The notes beneath the pieces were generated by a model. The model was not told where the DNA came from and searched no databases. It was given only the letters and a program-made list of their open reading frames with translations. 64,000 nucleotides of DNA, taken from NCBI GenBank assembly GCA_017303395.1, contig JAFLBN010000002.1, positions 62,001 to 126,000 of the forward strand. Direction: 5' to 3'. Positions 33,810 to 41,685 of the stretch are shown here, one piece after another. A program made the translations under genes and the position numbers. Source of the DNA: Chitinophagales bacterium. Lineage in GTDB: Bacteria > Bacteroidota > Bacteroidia > Chitinophagales > Chitinophagaceae. Position 1 is the first letter of the stretch, and every line of letters begins with the position of its first letter.

Positions 33810-34379
33810 ATGAAGGACACACCGATAGAAACTTTCCATCCTGCCGGCCAAAAAGATTGGCGCAAGTGGTTGCAAAAGCATCATGCAAGCAAACAGTCTG
33901 TATGGCTCATATACTACAAGCAAAGCACGGGCAAGCCCAGCCTCAGCTGGAGCGATGCGGTTGACGAAGCCCTCTGTTTCGGGTGGATAGACAGTACCGC
34001 CCGCCCTGTAGATGAGGAACGATATATGCAATACTTCTGCAGGCGCAAACCAAGCAGTGTATGGTCCAGAATCAACAAAGAAAAAGTAGAACGCCTGATA
34101 GCCAACGGGCAAATGACACAAGCGGGTTTGGATAGTATCAACATCGCCAAACAAAACGGTTCATGGACGTCTATAGACGCGGTAGAAGCCCTCGAAGTAC
34201 CCAAAGAGCTTGCCAAAGCACTCAGCGCACACAAGGGTGCCAAAGCCTGTTTCGAAAGCCTCAGCAAATCTGTAAAGAAGCAAATGCTGCACCGCATCGC
34301 CATGGCCAAACGCCCCGAAACACGCACCAAACGCATTGACGATATAGTAGCCGAAGTATTGGAGAAAATGAAGAAGTGA
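33810..34379 (+). CDS. YdeI/OmpD-associated family protein
   Basis: 189 residues. WRKWLQKHHASKQSVWLIYYKQSTGKPSLSW, then EALCFGWIDSTARPVDEERYMQYFCRRKPSSVWSRINKEKVE, is the signature of the OmdA/YdeI family, and the C-terminal AMAKRPETRTKRIDDIV helix is also typical. These small soluble proteins have been linked to bacteriocin or peptide tolerance in a few cases; the biochemical role is unclear. It sits at the right end of the island. Confidence 0.85.
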   Translation: MKDTPIETFHPAGQKDWRKWLQKHHASKQSVWLIYYKQSTGKPSLSWSDAVDEALCFGWIDSTARPVDEERYMQYFCRRKPSSVWSRINKEKVERLIANGQMTQAGLDSINIAKQNGSWTSIDAVEALEVPKELAKALSAHKGAKACFESLSKSVKKQMLHRIAMAKRPETRTKRIDDIVAEVLEKMKK

Positions 34380-34389
34380 GGGGAGTGGT

Positions 34390-34446
34390 GTTTCAGCACC
34401 GTTACTACTATTATGCTTCAAAGGCGTTAGCACCGTTCATCGGTTG
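34390..34446 (+). repeat. 57-bp direct repeat, right copy
   Basis: Matches 27505-27561 at 52 of 57 positions in the same orientation, starting 10 bp after the YdeI-like stop. Confidence 0.8.
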
Positions 34447-34471
34447 GGGGGCTATGGGGCAAAAAAAACAC

Positions 34472-34514
34472 GAGTCATTGCGAGGAACGAAGCAATCTCA
34501 CGAAATGCAGGGTT
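34472..34514 (+). repeat. ATTGCGAGG repeat, A variant, upstream copy 1
   Basis: A 43-bp unit containing the 29-bp core (34475-34503) that begins TCATTGCGAGGAACGAAGCA. Identical over its whole length to 34608-34650. Confidence 0.9.
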
Positions 34515-34607
34515 ACTTCACAATGTATAAGTTAATGACACTCATAATATCCATTCTCTAAAACCAACAACAACATCTGTATCTATCAACACAAACCCCC
34601 AAAAAAC

Positions 34608-34650
34608 GAGTCATTGCGAGGAACGAAGCAATCTCACGAAATGCAGGGTT
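34608..34650 (+). repeat. ATTGCGAGG repeat, A variant, upstream copy 2
   Basis: Identical to 34472-34514 over 43 bp; the core is 34611-34639. It ends 16 bp before the ATG of the GIY-YIG gene. Confidence 0.9.
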
Positions 34651-34666
34651 GTATTATATTTACCGT

Positions 34667-34960
34667 ATGCACAAAGGCGGGGCTGTTTACATATTATCAT
34701 CACCCAATAGAAGTACACTATACATTGGTGTGACATCAAACCTGCCTAACCGTATTACAGAACATCAGCAAAAGAAAAATCCTACAGGTTTTGCTGCACG
34801 GTACAATTGTGTTGTACTTGTTTATTATAATCTGTTCGAATATATAGAAGATGCCATCAGGGAAGAAAAACGACTGAAGGGTTGTAACAGGGAATACAAG
34901 GAGCAACTGATTGAACAAATGAATCCTGATTGGAAGGATTTGGCTGTCGAGTTGTATTAG
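34667..34960 (+). CDS. Single-domain GIY-YIG endonuclease
   Basis: 97 residues from the ATG at 34667; a TTG at 34649 overlaps the repeat and is unlikely. The whole protein is one GIY-YIG domain of the UvrC/YhbQ-like type: VYI (7-9) and LYIGVTSNL (18-26), the catalytic Arg in LPNRITEH (29), and the metal-binding Glu in AIREEKRLKG (66-67). It should nick or cut DNA; the target is unknown. The gene is bracketed by two direct repeats upstream and two inverted copies of the same repeat downstream. Its last codons are part of the downstream 59-bp duplication. Confidence 0.9.
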   Translation: MHKGGAVYILSSPNRSTLYIGVTSNLPNRITEHQQKKNPTGFAARYNCVVLVYYNLFEYIEDAIREEKRLKGCNREYKEQLIEQMNPDWKDLAVELY

Positions 34961-35005
34961 GCTCATGTTATCGTGAGATTGCTTCGTTCCTCGCAATGAC
35001 ACTCA
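34947..35005 (-). repeat. 59-bp repeat with inverted ATTGCGAGG unit, copy 1
   Basis: Starts inside the last codons of the GIY-YIG gene and contains the inverted 29-bp core at 34971-34999. 57 of 59 positions match 35023-35081. Confidence 0.9.
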
Positions 35006-35022
35006 GATAGTTTTGATTTCTC

Positions 35023-35081
35023 TCGAATTGTACTAGGCTCATGTTATCGTGAGATTGCTTCGTTCCTCGCAATGACACTCA
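35023..35081 (-). repeat. 59-bp repeat with inverted ATTGCGAGG unit, copy 2
   Basis: A direct copy of 34947-35005 at a period of 76 bp, with the inverted core at 35047-35075. It includes a relic of the GIY-YIG gene's last codons and stop (TCGAATTGTACTAG). Confidence 0.9.
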
Positions 35082-35169
35082 TTTTATATCTGTACGGGTT
35101 ATTCAATAACCCCATAATCACCCTCAATACTCCGCAACACCTGTTACATAACAAATAGGCTTTATTGAT

Positions 35170-35177
35170 TACCTTTG
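35170..35177 (+). promoter_or_regulatory. Promoter -7 element of pruA
   Basis: TACCTTTG, followed by CGC, is an exact TAnnTTTG match 33 nt upstream of the ATG. Confidence 0.6.
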
Positions 35178-35210
35178 CGCTTCTTGTAAGGTAAAAATCA
35201 TATTATATAT

Positions 35211-36845
35211 ATGCATAACGCTTATTTTCATTACGAACTGCCAAAGAACGAAACAGTACTGAACTACGGCCCTAAAAGCCCTGAACGTGCTGCATTGCAA
35301 AAAGCCATTGCCGACCTGAAAAGCCAGACACGCGATATACCTATGTACATCAACGGTGTGGAAGTACGCACAGGCGATAAGAAAGAAATCCGTCCGCCAC
35401 ACGAAACAGGCCACTTGTTAGGTCATTTTCATGCAGGTGGTGCAGAGTATGTAAAGCAGGCTATAGATGCTGCGCTGGAGGCTCGTAAATCTTGGGCAGA
35501 AATGCCATGGGAACATCGTGCTGCCATCTTCCTGAAGGCTGCAGAGTTGCTGGCTACCAAGTATCGCTTCAAAATGAATGCGGCTACTATGTTAGGGCAG
35601 AGCAAGAATGCGTATCAGGCAGAGATAGACAGTGCTTGTGAGCTGATAGACTTCCTGCGTTTCAATGTTCACTTCCTTGCAAAAATCTATAACGAACAAC
35701 CGATATCTACACCTGCCTTCCACAACCGTATGGAATACCGTCCGCTGGAAGGTTTTGTACTGGCTGTAACACCGTTCAACTTTACAGCTATAGGTGGCAA
35801 CCTGCCTACTGCACCTGCCATGTGTGGCAACGTAGTGGTATGGAAACCTGCCAATACACAGATATACAGTGCATCTGTATTTATGGAGATACTGATGGAA
35901 GCAGGCCTGCCTGCAGGTGTTATCAATCTGGTATATCCTCCCGGCCCTGTAGTTGGTGAAATATGCTATGCACATCCTGATTTTGCAGGTGTACACTTTA
36001 CAGGTTCTACAGGCGTATTCCAAAGCATGTGGAAGAGCATAGGCGAGAACATTGCGAAGTACAAATCTTATCCGCGCATAGTTGGCGAAACAGGTGGTAA
36101 AGACTTTGTAATGGTTCACCCGAGTGCAAATGCAGATGCTGTAGTGGCAAACCTTGCCCGTGGTGCTTTCGAGTATCAGGGACAAAAGTGTAGTGCTGCA
36201 AGCCGTGCATACCTGCCTAGCAATCTGGCAGAAGAAATCAAAACAAAACTGGTAGCTGAAATAAAAACCATGAAGATGGGTGTGGTAGATGATTTTACCA
36301 ACTTCATCAACGCGGTGATAGACGAGAAGTCTTTCAACAGCCTTGCAAAATATATAGATGGTGTAAAGAACAGCAACGGACAGGCAAGCATTCTGTGCGG
36401 TGGTACTTATGACAACAGCAAAGGCTGGTACATAGAGCCTACTGTGATAGAAGCTAAAACACCTGACTATGTAACGATGTGCGAAGAACTCTTCGGACCT
36501 GTGTTGACTATCTACACATACGATGCAGACAAGTGGGAAGACATCCTTGACACAGTAGACCATACAAGCGGCTATGCACTGACGGGTGCTATCTTCTCTC
36601 AAGACCGTTATGCAGCAGAATACATGACACGCAAACTGGTAAACGCTGCGGGCAATTTCTACATCAACGATAAACCAACGGGTGCGGTAGTAGGTCAGCA
36701 ACCATTTGGTGGTGCACGTGCATCTGGCACTAACGATAAAGCAGGCTCTGCATTAAACCTGTATCGCTGGTTGAGTGCAAGAACCATTAAGGAAACATAC
36801 GTACCTGTTACAGACTACAGGTATCCTTTCCATCAGGCAGATTAA
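35211..36845 (+). CDS. pruA: L-glutamate gamma-semialdehyde dehydrogenase (1-pyrroline-5-carboxylate dehydrogenase)
   Basis: 544 residues. It oxidises glutamate semialdehyde, formed from P5C, to glutamate with NAD+, the second step of proline use. The stand-alone PruA N-terminus is present, and the aldehyde dehydrogenase core has VTPFNFTAIGGNLPTAPA, FTGSTGVFQ, the general-base Glu in IVGETGGKD and the nucleophile Cys in YQGQKCSAASRAY. The C-terminus has QQPFGGARASGTNDKAG, typical of P5C dehydrogenases. No proline dehydrogenase gene is next to it. A 369-codon antisense frame over it is a shadow. Confidence 0.95.
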   Translation: MHNAYFHYELPKNETVLNYGPKSPERAALQKAIADLKSQTRDIPMYINGVEVRTGDKKEIRPPHETGHLLGHFHAGGAEYVKQAIDAALEARKSWAEMPWEHRAAIFLKAAELLATKYRFKMNAATMLGQSKNAYQAEIDSACELIDFLRFNVHFLAKIYNEQPISTPAFHNRMEYRPLEGFVLAVTPFNFTAIGGNLPTAPAMCGNVVVWKPANTQIYSASVFMEILMEAGLPAGVINLVYPPGPVVGEICYAHPDFAGVHFTGSTGVFQSMWKSIGENIAKYKSYPRIVGETGGKDFVMVHPSANADAVVANLARGAFEYQGQKCSAASRAYLPSNLAEEIKTKLVAEIKTMKMGVVDDFTNFINAVIDEKSFNSLAKYIDGVKNSNGQASILCGGTYDNSKGWYIEPTVIEAKTPDYVTMCEELFGPVLTIYTYDADKWEDILDTVDHTSGYALTGAIFSQDRYAAEYMTRKLVNAAGNFYINDKPTGAVVGQQPFGGARASGTNDKAGSALNLYRWLSARTIKETYVPVTDYRYPFHQAD

Positions 36846-36936
36846 TAAGACTGAAGAAGTACGAATAGCTAAATCCTAAGGTTGTAGTAATATGACTTTA
36901 GGATTTAGTTTTTTTAGAAATTAGGATTTACACAGT

Positions 36937-36944
36937 TATCTTTA
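36937..36944 (+). promoter_or_regulatory. Promoter -7 element of the 110-residue lipoprotein gene
   Basis: TATCTTTA, a 7/8 match to TAnnTTTG, ends 4 nt before the ATG at 36949. Confidence 0.4.
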
Positions 36945-36948
36945 CAAC

Positions 36949-37281
36949 ATGCGCAGGTATTTGCCTTTACTTATTGTAGTATTCTTAGCGTCTTGTCAGG
37001 AATGCACTCGCTATGCCAAAAACTATGTGGCAGACAGAGAAACACGCAAACCCATTATAGGTGCGCAAGTATTTTGCGTAGCAGCAACTAACGGCAAGCA
37101 AGAGCTGGAGAAGAATTACTACACAGACAGTATTGGTTCTTTCGAGGCTATGTTTACCAAAGGTGGTGTAACACAATGCCCTGTTATGAAGATGACCATC
37201 AGCAAGTCGGGTTATTATCCATCCCGTTTCTGGGACCCTACCGTAGGCGATACACTGTTTCTTAACAGGATTACCAATTAA
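36949..37281 (+). CDS. Small lipoprotein with carboxypeptidase-regulatory-like fold
   Basis: 110 residues. MRRYLPLLIVVFLASC is a lipoprotein signal. The mature part KNYVADRETRKPIIGAQVFC, then YTDSIGSFEAMF and SKSGYYPSRF has the look of a single carboxypeptidase-regulatory-like beta-sandwich, a common accessory module in Bacteroidota surface proteins. No enzyme motif is present. It converges on the hybrid kinase gene and overlaps its stop by 4 bp. Confidence 0.7.
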   Translation: MRRYLPLLIVVFLASCQECTRYAKNYVADRETRKPIIGAQVFCVAATNGKQELEKNYYTDSIGSFEAMFTKGGVTQCPVMKMTISKSGYYPSRFWDPTVGDTLFLNRITN

Positions 37282-39056
37282 AGCATCAACTGCTTGCGTG
37301 CGGTAATATTATCCAGTTTATTGAGCAGCTCTGTCATGTTCACAGGCTTGTACAGAAAATCATTAAACCCGCTGCTGAATATCTCCTGCTGTTCTGTAAC
37401 AGATGCAGTAAATGCTATGATGTAGGTATTGGCTTTATGATTGTCTTCCAGTGTTCTTATCTTTTGTACGGCTTCGTAGCCATTCAGCACAGGCATGTGC
37501 AGGTCCATTAGTATGGCATCGTAGTCGTTATTTACACAGGCTTCAAAAGCAAGCTGTCCGTTCTCTACCAGTGTAGCCTGTATGTTCAGCTTCTCCAATT
37601 GTTTCCTCATCAGCAGTCGGTTCACATCATTATCCTCAGCAACCAATATGCGTAGGTGGCTGTAGTCTGTTTGTGGAGTGTCTGTATCTGCTGCTTTTTG
37701 TGTTTGTGCTACTATGGTAAAAGGTATGGTAAATGAAAACTTAGAACCATTACCGGGGCTGCTTTCCAAGTGCAGTTCACTGCCAAAGAGAGATAGTATC
37801 TGCTTCACAATGGCAAGCCCCAGGCCAGTGCCACCATACTTGCGTGTAGTATGGCTTTCTGCCTGTGTAAAGGATTCAAATATAGCCTCGTGTTTATCGG
37901 GGTGTATACCTATGCCTGTATCTGTAATAGAGAATTGTACAGTGGCTTTATCATCAGTAATCGATAAGCATTGCAACCTCACTGTAATACTACCATGCTC
38001 TGTAAACTTTATGGCATTACCACCCAGATTATACATCAGTTGCGATAGTCGGGTAGGGTCGCTCGATACCCAAAGTTTATCCAGTTGCGGGTCTGTTTCC
38101 AGTACAAAGTCCAGCTTCTTACTCGTGGCTTTTACACGCATACCTGTGCATATATTCTGCATAAACTCTGATAGGCGGAAGCTTACTTTCTCCAGCACCA
38201 TCTTGTCCGAATCTATCTTACTATAGTCCAGCACATTGTTGATGAGCGATAACAGATCGTTAGCAGAGTGTTGCAGTATGCGCAGGTTTTCCTGTTGTCT
38301 TTCTTCGGGTTTATCGTCTATCAGCATTTCGGTAATGCCTATTACAGAATTGAGGGGTGTACGCAATTCATGAGACATGGTAGAGAGGAAGCTCGACTTT
38401 GTAGCAGCCAGTTTCTGTGCTTCCAGCATCGATACCTTCAGCCTGTTGTTCAGTGCTTCTTTGTCTCTTATGTTTTGCATAAATGCCTCGTAAAACATGT
38501 ACTGGCATATAATGATGGTAATGAAATTGAGCGCAGCCATGAGCTCGTATGCAGGTGAGGCCAATCGCTGAAAGTCTGTATTATCAAGATATGCTTCAAC
38601 ATTACCACCAACAGCCAGAAAGACAATAATAGGCGCAGTACATACTACCGCATATATAATACCCAATCTGCTGCCCAGTATATAGAAGCTACCCATGATG
38701 ACCATGAACAGAAACTGCAGTGCTATCAGGTTTATCTGTTTGGCATAGAGAAATATACTGCTCCATACCAATGCAATACCCATACCCAGCATTATATGTG
38801 CAATGGGTTTCAGGGCAGATGGCTTTGTAAGCAACCTCCATAACAATGCGCCATATACCAGTGTAGATATAGCAGCCCTTGCTACCTGTGTTGTTTGTTG
38901 CATGGGCAATACTATGCCTATCACTATCAGCCCCTTGATGATGCTGAACAATAGTATAGTATAACAGATGATGAAACGTGACCGCAGATAGTTATCATCC
39001 TCATGCTTCAATGCGTTGGTTGCAGGTATTGTAAGTTGCGTAAGGAGTTTGTGCAT
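37278..39056 (-). CDS. Hybrid sensor histidine kinase/response regulator
   Basis: 592 residues. Six or so hydrophobic spans (about 25-195) form an uncharacterised membrane sensor. They are followed by HisKA (STMSHELRTPLNSVIGITEML, about 222-242), a complete HATPase (LGGNAIKFTEHGSITV, DTGIGI, YGGTGLGLAI) and a C-terminal receiver (ILVAEDNDVNRLL, phospho-Asp in DAILMDLHMPVLNG). There is no output domain, so it probably passes phosphate to a separate partner. The signal is unknown. Confidence 0.93.
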   Translation of the reverse strand: MHKLLTQLTIPATNALKHEDDNYLRSRFIICYTILLFSIIKGLIVIGIVLPMQQTTQVARAAISTLVYGALLWRLLTKPSALKPIAHIMLGMGIALVWSSIFLYAKQINLIALQFLFMVIMGSFYILGSRLGIIYAVVCTAPIIVFLAVGGNVEAYLDNTDFQRLASPAYELMAALNFITIIICQYMFYEAFMQNIRDKEALNNRLKVSMLEAQKLAATKSSFLSTMSHELRTPLNSVIGITEMLIDDKPEERQQENLRILQHSANDLLSLINNVLDYSKIDSDKMVLEKVSFRLSEFMQNICTGMRVKATSKKLDFVLETDPQLDKLWVSSDPTRLSQLMYNLGGNAIKFTEHGSITVRLQCLSITDDKATVQFSITDTGIGIHPDKHEAIFESFTQAESHTTRKYGGTGLGLAIVKQILSLFGSELHLESSPGNGSKFSFTIPFTIVAQTQKAADTDTPQTDYSHLRILVAEDNDVNRLLMRKQLEKLNIQATLVENGQLAFEACVNNDYDAILMDLHMPVLNGYEAVQKIRTLEDNHKANTYIIAFTASVTEQQEIFSSGFNDFLYKPVNMTELLNKLDNITARKQLML

Positions 39057-39147
39057 GTTTTGTTATCAGTACAGTAAATATACTATTCAAAACCACTGTT
39101 CAAAACAGGATGCGCAAGTTTTGTTGTAAGATTGACCCGTAAAAAAA

Positions 39148-39171
39148 ACAGTGCGATAACCACCGCACTGT
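39148..39171 (-). terminator. Terminator of the MATE transporter gene
   Basis: ACAGTGCG (39148-39155) pairs with 39164-39171. On the minus strand the hairpin is followed by eight T residues, a textbook intrinsic terminator. Confidence 0.85.
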
Positions 39172-39193
39172 CTTGTGAATTTTCTTGTATTTA

Positions 39194-40603
39194 TTACACC
39201 TTGATAGTCTTCCATTTACCTCTTTTAAACAGAATGATGGCTACAATAGCTATGGCACTCTCTGCAACAGGTATGGCTAGGAAAACGCCTGTTTCACCCA
39301 AGTTCAGTACTTTGGCAAGCACGTATGCCAGTGGTATCTGAAATGCCCAGAAGCCAAACAGATTGATAATAGTAGGTGTCTTGGTATCGCCCGCACCGTT
39401 GAAGGATTGAGACACTACCATACCATAACCATAGAATGCATAACCGAGGCTTACAAAGCGCAGGCATTTTACACCACTTGCTATTACATCTTTGTTGGTA
39501 GTAAAGAAGGTCATTATCCATTCTGCACCTGTAAAGAAGAGGATAGCAACCGTTACCAGAAAGAACATATTGTACTTAGCGGCTTTCCATACAGATTGCT
39601 CTGCACGGTCGGGCATTTTTGCACCCAGATTTTGGCCTACCAGTGTAGCAGCAGCATTGGCCATACCCCATGCAGGCAGTATGGTAAACACAATAACACG
39701 TATAGCAATGGTATAACCAGCCAGTGCATCGCTGCCATAGTCTGCCAATATCTTTACCAGAAATATCCAGCTTGCAGATGCTATCAGGAATTGTGCCGTA
39801 CCACCTGATGCCAGTTTTATAACACTACCCATCACCGGGAAATCGAAACTGATATGCTTGCGCAGGATGCGTATCACACCCTTGCCGTTGAACAAATGAT
39901 ACAGCTGATACAGCACACCAACACCACGGCCTATAGTAGTAGCCAAAGCAGCACCCGTTAGCCCCATAGCAGGTATAGGACCAAAGCCATTGATAAGCGT
40001 AGGGCAGAGGATGATGTTGAGAATATTGGCTATCCACAGTGAACGCATGGCTATAGAAGCATCGCCCGCACCACGAAATATACCATTGATAAGGAAGAGC
40101 AACATGATAACGATATTGCTACCCATCAGCAGTTGTGTATAGTGATAGTTGGCATCTGCCATAGCCTGCTCTGCACCCATCAGCATCAGCAGGTCTTTTG
40201 CAAAGAAGATACCCGCAATACTTACTATTAAGCTGATAAACACACCTACATAAATGGCCTGCATACCACCATGTGCAGCTCCGTCCGGATTCTTTTCTCC
40301 TATACGCCTTGCTACCAGTGCAGTAGCCCCCATAGATATACCCCAGGCTACAGAGTATAGTATAGTGAGCATGCTTTCTGTAAGCCCTACTGTAGCTATA
40401 GCGTCTGTACCCAGTTTACTTACAAAGAATACATCGACCACTGCAAAGAGCGATTCCATGACCATCTCCAGTATCATAGGTACCGATAGCATAAAGATGG
40501 CTTTATTAATACTGCCTGTTGTATAGTCTTGCTCTACACCTTTAACAGCCTGAGCAAATAAACGTAATATGTTTGTAGTACGTGACTGTTCACGTTCTTG
40601 CAT
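39194..40603 (-). CDS. MATE-family efflux transporter
   Basis: 469 residues with about 12 hydrophobic spans in two similar halves. The N-terminus (GSINKAIFMLSVPMILEMVMESLFAVVDVFFVSKLG) is diagnostic of MATE carriers, with WGISMGATALVARRIGEKN and later ATLVGQNLGAK in the equivalent place of the second half. It exports cationic drugs or metabolites in exchange for Na+ or H+. The substrate is unknown. A 352-bp leader region lies upstream. Confidence 0.93.
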   Translation of the reverse strand: MQEREQSRTTNILRLFAQAVKGVEQDYTTGSINKAIFMLSVPMILEMVMESLFAVVDVFFVSKLGTDAIATVGLTESMLTILYSVAWGISMGATALVARRIGEKNPDGAAHGGMQAIYVGVFISLIVSIAGIFFAKDLLMLMGAEQAMADANYHYTQLLMGSNIVIMLLFLINGIFRGAGDASIAMRSLWIANILNIILCPTLINGFGPIPAMGLTGAALATTIGRGVGVLYQLYHLFNGKGVIRILRKHISFDFPVMGSVIKLASGGTAQFLIASASWIFLVKILADYGSDALAGYTIAIRVIVFTILPAWGMANAAATLVGQNLGAKMPDRAEQSVWKAAKYNMFFLVTVAILFFTGAEWIMTFFTTNKDVIASGVKCLRFVSLGYAFYGYGMVVSQSFNGAGDTKTPTIINLFGFWAFQIPLAYVLAKVLNLGETGVFLAIPVAESAIAIVAIILFKRGKWKTIKV

Positions 40604-40955
40604 AATGAATTGTTTTAATGGTTAATGAAAATGTAGCTTAACCCCAGAGATGTGAGAATTACCAACAGAACGCCATACGGAATATATACCCCTACAGAGA
40701 GGTAAATGGTTTTATCTGCTCCGCACAAATGGGGAAGTCAGGATTTGAAATCATCACCCGAACAGAGCGGGTGGAATACTTAAATGTTCATCGTGCGTAG
40801 AAATGTGATTGCAAAACTATAGAAAAATGTTTTACAAAAACGTAGCCTCTGCCCCTGTACATAAAACAAAATTTGGTTGATGACAAAGTAAAACCAACCA
40901 CATTGTTTACAAACTGTGCAAATACGACAGTTTAGGGGCTATTTGCGGCAAAAAG
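40604..40955. other. Gene-free region upstream of the MATE gene and downstream of pth
   Basis: 352 bp without a credible ORF. It contains a CACCCG/CGGGTG hairpin (40755-40760 with 40768-40773) and, nearer the MATE gene, a weaker TACC/GGTA-type hairpin on the minus strand. It could be a structured 5' leader of the MATE transcript, or hold the end of the pth transcript. I could not match it to a known riboswitch class. Confidence 0.35.
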
Positions 40956-41516
40956 CTATTTATTGAAGATATTCATTGTTTTTTCAATGCCTACAGCAGC
41001 AAAACTCTCAATTATGTCAACCGCTTTCAGGATTTTCTCCTTCACTATCGGTAGTTCAGACGGTTTCCAGCGGCTCAGTACAAAATCGGCCTGTCTGCCT
41101 TTAGGGTAGTCGTTGCCAATACCAAACCTAAGGCGGGCATATTGTTGGGTTTGCAGTATCAGTTCAATATTCTTCAGCCCGTTTTGGCCTGCAGCACTAC
41201 CACCGGGGCGTAGTCTCAGGGTATCCAATGGCAAAGCAAGGTCATCTACCAGCACCAATATGTTTTCCAATGCAATATTTTCCTTATCCATCCAGTACTT
41301 CACTGCTTTGCCACTCAGGTTCATATAAGTAGTAGGTTTAATGACTACAAAAGTCTTTCCCTTCCATTTGCAGTTGGCTACAAAAGCGTGTCTGTCTAAT
41401 GAGAATTTTCCATCATGTTTAATAACAAAGGCATCAGCCACATCAAAACCTATATTATGACGGGTCATATCATATTCAGCCCCGATATTACCCAATCCTA
41501 CTATCAAAAATTTCAT
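40956..41516 (-). CDS. pth: Peptidyl-tRNA hydrolase
   Basis: 186 residues, the standard length. It frees tRNA from peptidyl-tRNA that has dropped off the ribosome. MKFLIVGLGNIGAEYDMTRHNIGFD contains the catalytic His20 and the N10 region. KPTTYMNLSGKAV and LVLVDDLALPLDTLRLRPGGSAAGQNGLKNI are the other two family signatures. TATCTTCG (41522-41529, minus strand), close to the -7 consensus, lies 5 nt before the start. Confidence 0.96.
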   Translation of the reverse strand: MKFLIVGLGNIGAEYDMTRHNIGFDVADAFVIKHDGKFSLDRHAFVANCKWKGKTFVVIKPTTYMNLSGKAVKYWMDKENIALENILVLVDDLALPLDTLRLRPGGSAAGQNGLKNIELILQTQQYARLRFGIGNDYPKGRQADFVLSRWKPSELPIVKEKILKAVDIIESFAAVGIEKTMNIFNK

Positions 41517-41685
41517 GATTGCGAAGATATAATCTAATAGTTAATAGGCTAAAAACCTGAAAAATTATTTATTCTACCCAACTAAAAAAATTAACTTTTT
41601 GTCTGTATATTAGTAGCTTAATAGAAATGTTGAGAAATCGGGAATTTACCCACGAAACATTCATTAGAAAATAAATACCTGTTAA

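Noticed and set aside
34472-35081. A CRISPR-like array
   Set aside because: Copies are in both orientations, spacing is irregular (136, 320 and 76 bp between cores), and there are no cas genes; the pattern fits interspersed repeats around a nuclease gene.
35592-36701. A 369-codon antisense reading frame over pruA
   Set aside because: Its protein is Cys/Tyr-rich with no domain, and it mirrors the codon pattern of pruA, which has complete catalytic motifs on the other strand.
40735-40775. A tRNA T-arm-like stretch (GATTTCAAATC) near the MATE leader
   Set aside because: The stem does not pair as a T arm, no acceptor or anticodon arm fits around it, and position 53 is not G.
40604-40955. A cobalamin- or TPP-type riboswitch upstream of the MATE gene
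   Set aside because: The fixed cores of these classes are absent on the transcribed strand; only generic hairpins are visible.
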